Source: Planktotalea sp. (GTDB lineage Bacteria > Pseudomonadota > Alphaproteobacteria > Rhodobacterales > Rhodobacteraceae). From it: a stretch of 6,238 nucleotides of DNA. Under the pieces are notes generated by a model, which was not told the origin of the DNA, did not search any database, and saw nothing but the letters and a program-made list of their open reading frames with translations. Position numbers and translations under genes: made by a program. The stretch lies in NCBI GenBank assembly GCA_024645145.1, contig JAHEGL010000175.1, forward strand, positions 1-6,238, given 5' to 3'. Position 1 is the stretch's first letter. The number at the start of each line of letters is the position of its first letter. This document shows, in pieces, positions 1-6,238 of this stretch.

Positions 1-165
1 GAGCGGATCAGGACGTATAATTTCCCGCAAGGTCGTATGAGCGATCACCGCATCAACCTCACGCTCTATAAGCTCGATCAGGTGATGCAGGGCGAGCTAG
101 ATGAAATTATCGACGCGCTCACGGCGGATGACCAGACCACGAAACTGGCGGAAATGAACGGGTGA
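1..165 (+). CDS. prfA: Peptide chain release factor 1, C-terminal end (partial)
   Basis: This is the last 54 codons of the release factor that reads UAA and UAG stop codons and triggers peptide release on the ribosome. Only the C-terminal end of the protein is present; the GGQ catalytic loop and the stop-codon recognition region lie before the window. The visible peptide begins [12 protein letters not shown] and continues with [20 protein letters not shown], the highly conserved block that closes class I bacterial release factors, then a variable acidic tail. The family also includes RF2, but the following gene (prmC) and the wording of this block favour RF1. The reading frame is open from base 1 and ends in TGA at 163-165. 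That stop overlaps the GTG start of prmC, so the two genes are probably co-transcribed and translationally coupled. The enzyme encoded next methylates this protein. Confidence 0.95.
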   Translation, partial: ERIRTYNFPQGRMSDHRINLTLYKLDQVMQGELDEIIDALTADDQTTKLAEMNG

Positions 166-1040
166 ATTGGCAAGAGCTGATTTTATCTGTGCGCCATCGC
201 TTATCTGCGATCAAAACCGAAGATGTCATGCGCGATCTGCGTATTCTGGCGGCGCGTGTGATAGAGGTGGACCCCTCGCGCATGACCTTGCACATGCATG
301 ATGACGTCAGCGCAAACCAGCGCACACTTTTTGAAGCACTGGTCGACGGCCGCAGCGCGCATATGCCAATTTCTAAACTCATTAAACGGCGTCTCTTTTG
401 GGGACGGGCGTTTGCAGTCGATTTCGATGTCCTCGATCCGCGTGCCGACACGGAGACGCTTATTGCTGCTTGCTTAGAGCTGGAGCCAAAGGCAAATGTG
501 CTTGATTTGGGCACAGGCAGCGGGGCGATTGGGCTGACATTGGCCGCTGAATGGCCGCGCGCGAACGTGCTGTGTACTGATGTTTCTGAAGGCGCTTTGA
601 CCATCGCGCGCCAGAACATGAACCAAATCGGCGTTGCAGATACTGTGCGTTTTCAAATCTCTGATTGGTTTGACAAGGTGGTCGGCACCTATGATCTGAT
701 CGTTTCAAACCCGCCCTATATTTCGCTGGATGAGTGGAAAACACTTGATCTAGAAGTGCAATTTGATCCGAAAATTGCGCTCACAGATAACGGCGATGGG
801 TTTTCTGCCTATCGCATAATTACAGCTCAAGCGGGGGCCTATCTGGAAAAAGGCGGACATTTGATTGTGGAGATCGGTCATCAACAAGGACGCGCCGTAG
901 AGGCGCTGTTTGATGCAGCCGGATTTACACAAGTTAAATGTTTGCCAGATATGGCTGGGAGAGACCGCGTGGTGTCAGGCCTGTGGAGTGGTGAACACGC
1001 TTTGGCTGTGCAAAATTATCGCGGTTTTTCTCGGCTTTAA
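162..1040 (+). CDS. prmC: Peptide chain release factor N5-glutamine methyltransferase
   Basis: PrmC (HemK) uses S-adenosylmethionine to methylate the glutamine of the GGQ motif in release factors RF1 and RF2, which raises termination efficiency. The 292-residue length is normal for the family. An N-terminal helical domain (about 1-80) precedes a Rossmann methyltransferase domain. SAM-binding motif I is [10 protein letters not shown] (115-124). The catalytic NPPYI at 183-187 positions the substrate glutamine. The late motif AGRDRVV is at 265-271. I chose the GTG at 162 because it gives the usual N-terminal length, overlaps the prfA stop as GTGA, and has GGAA eight bases upstream. An in-frame ATG at residue 23 would cut into the helical domain. 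The hinge motif is slightly off consensus: LDPRADTE at 91-98 has Ala where Pro is usual, and [10 protein letters not shown] has Lys where Gly is usual. Otherwise the gene looks intact. Confidence 0.95.
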   Translation: MNWQELILSVRHRLSAIKTEDVMRDLRILAARVIEVDPSRMTLHMHDDVSANQRTLFEALVDGRSAHMPISKLIKRRLFWGRAFAVDFDVLDPRADTETLIAACLELEPKANVLDLGTGSGAIGLTLAAEWPRANVLCTDVSEGALTIARQNMNQIGVADTVRFQISDWFDKVVGTYDLIVSNPPYISLDEWKTLDLEVQFDPKIALTDNGDGFSAYRIITAQAGAYLEKGGHLIVEIGHQQGRAVEALFDAAGFTQVKCLPDMAGRDRVVSGLWSGEHALAVQNYRGFSRL

Positions 1041-1213
1041 AGGAATCATGTTGCAGCACAGCGGGCGAAGTGCTTTATGGACCTTGCTAAACGGGTGAAC
1101 TTGTCTGTTCGTTCCCCATAGCACCAAGCCACAAATAGTGATCTTGTTTCTCGCGCCCAAAGTTAGCGCAAGGTTTGGATCACAGTGACATTGATATGCT
1201 GGATTGAAGCTAG
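1041..1213 (+). other. Intergenic gap and probable 5' leader of the DUF4167 gene
   Basis: This is the only real gap in the window. No conserved short ORF is evident on either strand. It holds two weak secondary structures. One is an 8-pair stem at 1093-1100 / 1107-1114 with three G-U pairs and no T-run. The other is a nested arrangement in which GTGATC at 1138-1143 faces GATCAC at 1178-1183, around a GCGC/GCGC stem at 1153-1156 / 1166-1169. A promoter for the downstream gene is plausible here, but no good sigma-70 pair stands out. The best candidate, TTGGAT at 1175-1180 with TATGCT at 1195-1200, has only 14 bases of spacing. Whether DUF4167 is read through from prmC or has its own promoter cannot be settled from sequence. 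Confidence 0.4.
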
Positions 1214-1840
1214 ATGAGATCATCAAAACCACGTTCGCGTAAGAACAATCGCAATCGCGCCCCTCAGGGTGGCGGCAATATCCCCAACCGCGTTTTTGAT
1301 AGCAGCGGTCCAGAGGGCAAAGTGCGCGGCACGCCGCAACAGATCATAGACAAGTATCAACAACTTGCGCGTGATGCACAGTTGTCCGGCGACCGTGTCG
1401 CAACAGAGAATTTTTTCCAACACGCAGAGCATTATTTGCGTATGTTGAGCGCCGCTCAAAAAGAGATTGATGAGCGCCGCGAACAACAAGAGCGTGAAAA
1501 TCGTGAGCGTCAGGCAGAGCGTGATCGTGAGCGCGCAGAACGCGACGCGCAGCGGGCCACACGTGGTGCAGAACGTGCGGAGCAAGAAAAACAACAGCCA
1601 GCGGTCGAAGAAACAACCGCAGGCACGGGTGATCAGCCTGATCTTGTGGAGCCTGCAAGCACAGAGGACAGCGGTCTGGTGGAAACGCCTGAGAGCAAAC
1701 CACGTCTTGCACGCACCCTGCGCAAACCTCGTGCGCCGCGCAAACCTGCTGCAGAAAAAGTTGCCTCTGCGACAGAAGCGCCAGCAGCCACCGCACCACA
1801 GGATGCTCCTGTAGAAGTGGCACCAGACGCGGCTGAGTAG
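1214..1840 (+). CDS. DUF4167 family protein, function unknown
   Basis: This 208-residue protein has no established function; DUF4167 occurs essentially in Alphaproteobacteria and, as I recall, often next to prfA-prmC. The conserved part is at the N-terminus. A very basic start (MRSSKPRSRKNNRNR, 1-15) leads to the signature core at about 36-78, including GKVRGTPQQI, KYQQLARDAQLSGDRV and ENFFQHAEHYLRML. Residues 83-127 are almost entirely Glu, Arg, Gln, Asp and Ala and should form a long charged helix or coiled coil. The rest is low-complexity: an acidic stretch (131-160), a basic Pro-rich patch (162-182) and an Ala/Pro/acidic tail. There is no signal peptide or membrane segment, so it is presumably cytoplasmic. 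The basic N-terminus and release-factor neighbours suggest nucleic-acid or ribosome binding, but that is inference. The ATG is supported by the conserved MRSSK start; GAAG lies just upstream. Confidence 0.88.
   Translation: MRSSKPRSRKNNRNRAPQGGGNIPNRVFDSSGPEGKVRGTPQQIIDKYQQLARDAQLSGDRVATENFFQHAEHYLRMLSAAQKEIDERREQQERENRERQAERDRERAERDAQRATRGAERAEQEKQQPAVEETTAGTGDQPDLVEPASTEDSGLVETPESKPRLARTLRKPRAPRKPAAEKVASATEAPAATAPQDAPVEVAPDAAE
1490..1533 (+). repeat. Imperfect direct repeat in the Arg/Glu helix of the DUF4167 gene
   Basis: GAGCGTGA followed by TCGTGAGCG occurs at 1490-1509 (with AAA between the halves) and again at 1517-1533 (halves adjacent). The units encode ERENRER and ERDRER in the charged helix. 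The most likely origin is small in-frame duplication within a low-complexity segment, so the length of this helix may vary between related strains. Confidence 0.4.
1755..1779 (-). terminator. Candidate intrinsic terminator for the lptD-surA-pdxA-rsmA operon
   Basis: Read on the - strand, GCTTCTG (1779-1773), a TCG loop and CAGAGGC (1769-1763) form a 7-pair stem with one G-U pair. Three bases later comes a run of five T (1759-1755). This lies about 75 bases beyond the rsmA stop, inside the 3' coding region of the convergent DUF4167 gene. On the + strand the wobble pair becomes an A-C mismatch, so the structure favours - strand transcripts. The stem is short and the T-run modest, and chance similarity is possible. 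Confidence 0.35.
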
Positions 1841-1851
1841 AGCTTTATAGT

Positions 1852-2694
1852 TTATGCCTTCGCGACTTCGCGCGCGAGGGCACAGAATTTTTCCAAAGAC
1901 ACTTGCTCAGCGCGCTCGGTCGGTTTGATTCCCGCCGCCGCTAACATGTCTTCGATATCCGGTGAAACTGATTTTAACGACGACCGCAGCATTTTGCGGC
2001 GTTGGTTAAATGCTGCTGCAACGACGTGTTCAAGCGTTTTGAAATCCGCAGGGAAACGTGGTTCTGGCAGCATCTTGAGGTGCACAACTGCACTAGATAC
2101 TTTTGGCGGCGGACAGAATGCTTCGGGCGGCAAATGCAGCACAATCCGCGCGTCACAGCGCCATTGTGACAAGATAGCAAGACGCCCATAGGCTTTGCTA
2201 CCTGTCTCTGCAGTGATCCTTTGTGCCACTTCGCGTTGGAACATCAATGTGAGACTGTCCCAAAAAGGCGGCCATTGCTTGGGTGTTAACCATCGGATGA
2301 GAAGCTCTGTCCCAACATTATACGGCAGGTTCGACGCAACCCGTATGGGCGGAGTTAGGTGGGCAAGCGGGTCAATGGCCAACGCATCGCCTTCGATGAC
2401 GTCCAAACGATTGGGATAGGCGTCAGCGATTTCTGCCAAAGCCGGCAAACACCGTGCATCTTTTTCGATCGCTAGGATTTTGCGGGCTCCTTCGCTGAGC
2501 AATCCACGGGTCAGACCCCCGGGTCCGGGACCGATTTCAAGCACATCACAGGCGCTCAGATCACCCGCCTGACGCGCTATTTTAGCTGTCAAATTGAGAT
2601 CAAGAAGGAAGTTCTGACCAAGCGATTTACGCGCGCGCAGATCATGGCGTTCAATGACATCGCGCAAGGGCGGTAGGGGGTCGTCTTGGGTCAT
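1852..2694 (-). CDS. rsmA: 16S rRNA (adenine1518-N6/adenine1519-N6)-dimethyltransferase
   Basis: RsmA (KsgA) dimethylates two adjacent adenines in the terminal helix 45 loop of 16S rRNA late in 30S subunit assembly, using S-adenosylmethionine. The 280-residue length is typical. Hallmarks in order are [10 protein letters not shown] (23-32), SAM motif [11 protein letters not shown] (53-62), acidic IEKDA (76-80), EGDAL (101-105), the catalytic NLPYN (122-126), [11 protein letters not shown] (193-203) and the C-terminal FNQRRKMLR (229-237) of the small helical domain. The sequence is complete with no missing key residue. Its ATG overlaps the pdxA stop as ATGA, which implies translational coupling; only a weak GAG precedes the start. 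The stop lies 11 bases from that of the convergent DUF4167 gene. Loss of this methylation classically confers kasugamycin resistance. The dimethyltransferase family also contains Erm proteins, but length, motifs and operon context fit RsmA. Confidence 0.97.
   Translation of the reverse strand: MTQDDPLPPLRDVIERHDLRARKSLGQNFLLDLNLTAKIARQAGDLSACDVLEIGPGPGGLTRGLLSEGARKILAIEKDARCLPALAEIADAYPNRLDVIEGDALAIDPLAHLTPPIRVASNLPYNVGTELLIRWLTPKQWPPFWDSLTLMFQREVAQRITAETGSKAYGRLAILSQWRCDARIVLHLPPEAFCPPPKVSSAVVHLKMLPEPRFPADFKTLEHVVAAAFNQRRKMLRSSLKSVSPDIEDMLAAAGIKPTERAEQVSLEKFCALAREVAKA
1855..1892 (+). terminator. Candidate intrinsic terminator for the DUF4167 gene, inside the rsmA 3' end
   Basis: TGCCTTCGCG (1855-1864) can pair with CGCGAGGGCA (1873-1882) to give a 10-pair, GC-rich stem with one U-G wobble and an 8-base loop. 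Five bases after the stem comes a run of five T (1888-1892). It begins 15 bases after the DUF4167 stop and overlaps the last codons of rsmA on the other strand. On the - strand the wobble becomes an A-C mismatch and no T-run follows, so it fits termination of rightward transcripts only. It is the best terminator-like structure I noticed in the window. Confidence 0.45.
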
Positions 2695-3653
2695 GTTGCA
2701 CTCATTCTGGCAGCCATACGCAGCGCTTCGATAAGGCTGGTTGGGTTGGCGATACCTTTGCCGGCGATATCAAACGCAGTGCCGTGATCAGGCGAGGTCC
2801 TTATGAAACTTAATCCCAAGGTTACATTCACACCTTTGTCAAAATCGAGCGTTTTAATGGGGATCAAAGCTTGGTCATGATACATACAGACCGCGGCGTC
2901 GTAGCGCGCGCGCGCGTTGGCGTGAAACATAGTGTCGGCGGGCAATGGACCGGTTAGATCAAAGCCCTCAACACGCATTTTTTCCAAAACGGGGGCAATA
3001 ATATCCGCATCCTCAAAACCCATCTTGCCACCTTCACCCGCATGAGGGTTTAGACCAGCGACCGCAATAACGGGCTTTTTGATCCCGAATTGCGCGCGCA
3101 GTGCCGCATGGGTGATGCGTAGTGTGCTTTCTAAGCGATCTGGTGTCAAAGCGCTTGGCACGTCTTTAAGTGGTATATGGATCGTTGCAGGCACCACACG
3201 CAATTGCTCGGTCGCGAGCATCATGACAACGTTTTCTTTGCCATCGAGCGCTGCCAGAAATTCCGTATGACCGGGATGCGCAAATGTTGCGCCATCCTGT
3301 AGCGCTTTCTTATTGATGGGCGCTGTGCAAAGTGCGGCTGCCACGCCTGATTTCACCAAACGCACACCGGTTTCAATTGCGTCAATCACACCTTGCGCAT
3401 TGGCACTGTCTGCATTGCCTTTTTGCGCGGTTCCAGCAAATGGCTGCGCGAGCACTGGCATCGCCGATCCGCTGACGTGCAGCGTGTCGGTTGGAGATGA
3501 TATCAGCTCGAATGCTGATCCCGCAGGCAAATGCGCAGGATTGCCAATCCAGAAGAATGGCAAAGCATCGCGCAAAGCATCCCACGCTTTTATCGCGATT
3601 TCGGGGCCGATTCCTGCAGGTTCGCCGCAACTTAGTGCGATGGGGCGTGTCAC
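2691..3653 (-). CDS. pdxA: 4-hydroxythreonine-4-phosphate dehydrogenase
   Basis: PdxA oxidises 4-phosphooxy-L-threonine with NAD(P); the product decarboxylates to 3-amino-1-hydroxyacetone phosphate, which PdxJ then uses to make pyridoxine phosphate in the DXP-dependent vitamin B6 route. The 320-residue protein has the full set of family motifs: GEPAGIGPE (10-18), APINKKAL (111-118), HPGHTEFLA (126-134), [11 protein letters not shown] (155-165), [10 protein letters not shown] (200-209), [12 protein letters not shown] (256-267) and [14 protein letters not shown] (287-300). His159, His204 and His259 match the three metal-binding histidines of the E. coli enzyme, and His129-Thr130 match its substrate-binding pair. 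The start is GTG, two bases after the surA stop, with GAGAAG overlapping the end of surA as a weak ribosome site. The gene overlaps rsmA by four bases. PdxA2-type paralogues act on other substrates, but the operon position supports the B6 enzyme. Confidence 0.96.
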   Translation of the reverse strand: MTRPIALSCGEPAGIGPEIAIKAWDALRDALPFFWIGNPAHLPAGSAFELISSPTDTLHVSGSAMPVLAQPFAGTAQKGNADSANAQGVIDAIETGVRLVKSGVAAALCTAPINKKALQDGATFAHPGHTEFLAALDGKENVVMMLATEQLRVVPATIHIPLKDVPSALTPDRLESTLRITHAALRAQFGIKKPVIAVAGLNPHAGEGGKMGFEDADIIAPVLEKMRVEGFDLTGPLPADTMFHANARARYDAAVCMYHDQALIPIKTLDFDKGVNVTLGLSFIRTSPDHGTAFDIAGKGIANPTSLIEALRMAARMSAT

Positions 3654-3655
3654 GC

Positions 3656-4906
3656 TTACTTCTCGATTATGCGGGCATCAGCGCGCAGTTGTTCAAGATA
3701 CCCGTTGGAATAGGAAGCCAAGCGCTGGTTTTGCAGCCCTAAAGACAGCTCCGCGCGGTCTACTTCTTCCTCAAGCACTGGCGTGCGGCCACAGAGCATC
3801 AAAAGGACCAAGGTCTGCCCATTTGCGCGTGTGAGTGTCGTAGATGTTTCGCCCGGATCCATCTTTGCCAATTCAATCGCAATGTCTGATGGAATTTCTT
3901 CTGGTGCTTTGCTTCCGCGATCAAGCACGCTTGGATCTTGACCCTTTGCAATCCCATAGAGATCGTCACAGCGATCAACGCGGCTTTCAATTTTACGCGC
4001 TTCGGCCAAGCCCGCTTCGGTGCGCCCGCCTGCGATGTAATAGGCTGCGTATTCGATTGCTGCATATTGTGGTTCGCCCACTTGCACCTCTTCGATATCG
4101 CGCAATTGGAACAGAGCAACCGCGTTTTGCAGCGGGATTGGGTCAGTCACTTCACCAGGTGCGAGGCCCAACAAAATTGGGCGTAAAGGCGCTGGCAACT
4201 GCGTGATTGGCAACCACTCCAAACGACCACTGCGCGCCTTTGAGGCGGATGCAGAGTAACGCCGCGCTTCAGCGGCAAAGGCCGATACGCTCGTGATTTG
4301 CGAAATTCGTTCTGCGCGTTCTTGGACTGCCGCTGCTTGGGGCGGGGTTGCTGGCATAATGATTTCAGACAAGAGGACACGAATGGTGGCCCCTGTGCCA
4401 GATGACGCAACGCTGCGATCAATGTCATCTTCGGTGACGCCGATACGGCTTGCAAACTTGGCTTGCACCAGTTGGCGCCAAGCAAGACCGGGTCGAACAA
4501 AAGCACGGAACGCATCTTCGGACACATCGCCGGCATTCAAGGCTTTGATGAACTCCGCTCGGGTCAGGTTAACGCGACCGGCAAATTCATCCATGCCCGT
4601 ATCGACTTCTTCGCGCGATGGAACGATCCCGACAGATCGCGCGGCCCCAAGTTTCAAGCGATCTTCGATCAATTGTTGGCGCGCGAGTTTCTTGTGATCA
4701 CCCGGCGCGCGCAGCAATCCCAAAAAGCGCGTGCGCTCTGCGAGTTCAAAGTTGGTGATGGAACTATCATTAACCTTGATTGCTGTAGCGAACAGGCTTT
4801 GGGCGTGGCTCGCGAGTGGTGCGCTAAATGTAAGCAATGCGGCACAAGCAATCGCGACAAATCCGTTTCTAAAGCTGCGTTTATCGGGGGTATTTGTGTA
4901 AAACAT
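3656..4906 (-). CDS. surA: SurA-type periplasmic chaperone / peptidylprolyl isomerase
   Basis: SurA escorts unfolded outer-membrane proteins, LptD among them in E. coli, across the periplasm. I place the start at ATG 4906 (416 residues). An in-frame ATG at 4924 would overlap lptD and has no ribosome site at useful distance, whereas 4906 has AGGA about ten bases upstream and lies five bases after the lptD stop. A signal peptide is clear: basic DKRSFRN, a hydrophobic core around 17-28, and an Ala-His-Ala cleavage site after residue 35. A SurA N-terminal chaperone region (about 40-155) follows, then one parvulin-like domain (about 170-275) with SGRLEWLP and LAPGEVTDPIPLQN. The last region ends in NQRLASYSNGYLEQLRADARI, typical of SurA. 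E. coli SurA has two parvulin domains; here the second C-terminal region (about 280-380) is divergent. The mature protein has exactly two cysteines, Cys313 and Cys372. PPIase activity itself is not assured. Confidence 0.88.
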   Translation of the reverse strand: MFYTNTPDKRSFRNGFVAIACAALLTFSAPLASHAQSLFATAIKVNDSSITNFELAERTRFLGLLRAPGDHKKLARQQLIEDRLKLGAARSVGIVPSREEVDTGMDEFAGRVNLTRAEFIKALNAGDVSEDAFRAFVRPGLAWRQLVQAKFASRIGVTEDDIDRSVASSGTGATIRVLLSEIIMPATPPQAAAVQERAERISQITSVSAFAAEARRYSASASKARSGRLEWLPITQLPAPLRPILLGLAPGEVTDPIPLQNAVALFQLRDIEEVQVGEPQYAAIEYAAYYIAGGRTEAGLAEARKIESRVDRCDDLYGIAKGQDPSVLDRGSKAPEEIPSDIAIELAKMDPGETSTTLTRANGQTLVLLMLCGRTPVLEEEVDRAELSLGLQNQRLASYSNGYLEQLRADARIIEK

Positions 4907-4911
4907 TTCTC

Positions 4912-6238
4912 TCAATTCCTGCATGTGCGGCGCGCTGCTTTACCGCTGCCTCCTGTACTAAACCCGCGAAGCGAGATGGCCAGCTCATATGTTGTGGCGG
5001 GCACTAGAGTTGTTGACGCTGCGAAACTGCGTGTGGCACCAAAGCCGACAGAAACGCATTCGTTTTCATAGGCTACTTTGCCACCGGTTTTCGACATACG
5101 ATCCGTTAGCAAATCATACTGGGCATTCGCTTGTGCCGTCCAGTGTCGATTAAATTTGTAAGTGCTCGCGAGGGACCATTCCGCGACAGGGGATGTGCGG
5201 TTTTCCGCTGCATCGGCTCTCATTTGCACATATGTGCCAGAAAGCGCGAGTTTGTTGCGCGAGTAGGAAACGCGCGCTTCTGTTTTTACAGGTTCAAAAT
5301 CAGCTTCAAACAAGCCACGTGCCATGAACGACCCACCCCAATTTGATGAGTAATTGAGCGCGAGCAAAGTATCTGACGTCAAACCTTGCAAACCCGAACT
5401 GTCCGAGAATGACGGGTCCGCTTTTTCGCGAAACATCTGACCGACAGTTAAACCCGCTGACCAGCTTTCAGTATTGAGCCGCGCCATTCGAAAGCCAAAG
5501 GCTCCCACTGTCCCTGTTTCGCGACGATCTTTTACAGGAAAGCGAGACAGCGAAAGCAAATTGCTTTCATCAAATTCCGAACTGACGCTTTCGTCGTTAG
5601 GCAAAACCGAAGGTGAACCGCCAGCCCAAGCAATCTGTGCGATTGGCTCGATCAGGTATCTTGAACCGTCTGGTGCAACATTCATGAGCGGATAGCGCAA
5701 CGTTGCAGCAATTGCGGGCGTCGCGTTGTTTGTGCGGCCTAAAACAGTACTGTCTTGCTGAATCCCATAGCTATCAAGGCCAAGCGACGTAACTAGTCCA
5801 AAGCGAAGCCCATTGCCGATTGTCCATTCATCTTGCCAAGATATATCAAGATTGATCCGCGCCATATCGCGCCCCAACACATCATCCAAAGACACCCGTT
5901 TGTGCCCATGTACGCCAAGAGAGGCGCTCAATTCACCGCCAACGTTTGGCAGTTGGTATCGTCGCTCGTATGTGACGTTGCCGATCACAGTTGGCTGGGT
6001 GTTGTTGCTCTCATTGTCGCGTAACGTTTCAAAGTTCAGCATCTCTGCTTGAAAAAACACGTCCCGTTTGACCCGGGTCAGCGTGATGCCCGACCCCAAA
6101 CGATCGCGGCCAGAGTAGCCATAGTTAGAGCGATACCCGCTATCAGACGCGGTTTCGACGTCCAGGCTCAGAACGAATGACTGGCCCAGATCAAATGCAG
6201 CAAAGCCGGTTGAATGGTGACGCGTCGTATTTGGCACA
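4912..6238 (-). CDS. lptD: LPS-assembly protein LptD, C-terminal beta-barrel part (partial)
   Basis: LptD is the outer-membrane beta-barrel that, with LptE, inserts lipopolysaccharide into the outer leaflet. The frame is open to the window edge, so the start and the N-terminal periplasmic jellyroll lie outside; about 441 codons of the barrel are present. Strand-like alternation of hydrophobic and polar residues runs throughout. Recognisable LptD motifs are LRYPLM (180-185 of the visible part), YLIEPIAQIAW (194-204), and the signature EFDESNLLSLSRFPVKDRRETG (221-242). The C-terminal part contains YENECVSVGFGATRSF (390-405) and the near-terminal ISLRGFSTGG (421-430). There are only two cysteines in this part: Cys394, in the place of the E. 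coli Cys724/Cys725 pair, and Cys439, three residues from the end. A GTG near 6237 is internal, not the start. The surA start follows five bases after the stop, as expected for a chaperone-client operon. Confidence 0.92.
   Translation of the reverse strand, partial: VPNTTRHHSTGFAAFDLGQSFVLSLDVETASDSGYRSNYGYSGRDRLGSGITLTRVKRDVFFQAEMLNFETLRDNESNNTQPTVIGNVTYERRYQLPNVGGELSASLGVHGHKRVSLDDVLGRDMARINLDISWQDEWTIGNGLRFGLVTSLGLDSYGIQQDSTVLGRTNNATPAIAATLRYPLMNVAPDGSRYLIEPIAQIAWAGGSPSVLPNDESVSSEFDESNLLSLSRFPVKDRRETGTVGAFGFRMARLNTESWSAGLTVGQMFREKADPSFSDSSGLQGLTSDTLLALNYSSNWGGSFMARGLFEADFEPVKTEARVSYSRNKLALSGTYVQMRADAAENRTSPVAEWSLASTYKFNRHWTAQANAQYDLLTDRMSKTGGKVAYENECVSVGFGATRSFAASTTLVPATTYELAISLRGFSTGGSGKAARRTCRN

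Noticed and set aside
119..619. 166-codon - strand ORF antisense to prmC
   Set aside because: Ser/Arg-rich composition typical of an antisense shadow, no recognisable domain, and it covers coding sequence of prfA and prmC.
1093..1114. Possible terminator hairpin after prmC
   Set aside because: Three of eight pairs are G-U wobbles and no T-run follows, so it is unlikely to stop transcription.
1175..1200. Possible sigma-70 promoter TTGGAT / TATGCT before the DUF4167 gene
   Set aside because: Only 14 bases separate the elements and both match the consensus poorly.
1344..1823. 159-codon - strand ORF antisense to the DUF4167 gene
   Set aside because: Its composition mirrors the Arg/Glu-rich codons of the real gene, and it has no protein family features.
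2904..2916. Alternating GC run inside pdxA (possible Z-DNA)
   Set aside because: It is fully explained by consecutive Ala-Arg codons in a conserved enzyme and is too short to suggest a separate role.
4907..4924. Upstream in-frame ATG of surA at 4924
   Set aside because: It would overlap lptD by 13 bases; the only AGGAGG lies more than 20 bases upstream, and the extra six residues precede an already normal signal peptide. ATG at 4906 fits better.
4463..5071. 202-codon + strand ORF antisense to surA and the end of lptD
   Set aside because: It is a shadow of two clearly recognised genes, has no familiar motif, and crosses their boundary; the - strand frames carry conserved family signatures.

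Overview
The window is an ordinary chromosomal housekeeping region from an alphaproteobacterium, most likely of the Rhodobacterales (roseobacter-type). The taxonomic call is an inference. It rests on the alphaproteobacteria-specific DUF4167 gene beside prfA-prmC, the order lptD-surA-pdxA-rsmA, and SurA and LptD sequences that look like those of marine Rhodobacteraceae as far as I recall them. There are no tRNA or rRNA genes, no CRISPR array, no insertion sequence and no prophage. Coding density is very high; the only gap longer than a few bases is 173 bases between prmC and the DUF4167 gene.

Left part, + strand (1-1840): the 3' end of prfA (peptide chain release factor 1), then prmC (the methyltransferase that modifies the release factors), overlapping prfA by four bases. 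After the gap comes an uncharacterised DUF4167 gene with an Arg/Glu-rich central helix and a low-complexity tail.

Right part, - strand (6238 down to 1852), read as one tight operon: lptD (3' part only, running off the window edge), surA, pdxA and rsmA/ksgA. Spacings are 5 bases between lptD and surA (using the preferred surA start), 2 bases between surA and pdxA, and a 4-base ATGA overlap between pdxA and rsmA. SurA is a periplasmic chaperone for outer-membrane proteins and LptD is one of its known clients in E. coli. PdxA makes the vitamin B6 precursor and RsmA methylates 16S rRNA. The operon promoter must lie outside the window, upstream of lptD.

The two transcription units converge with only 11 bases between stop codons. 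A plausible intrinsic terminator for each strand can be seen, and each lies inside the 3' end of the opposing gene, so the two mRNAs are predicted to overlap at their 3' ends. That junction, the paired cysteines in SurA and LptD, and the unknown role of the DUF4167 protein are the points most worth a second look. I found no evidence of a new multi-gene system.
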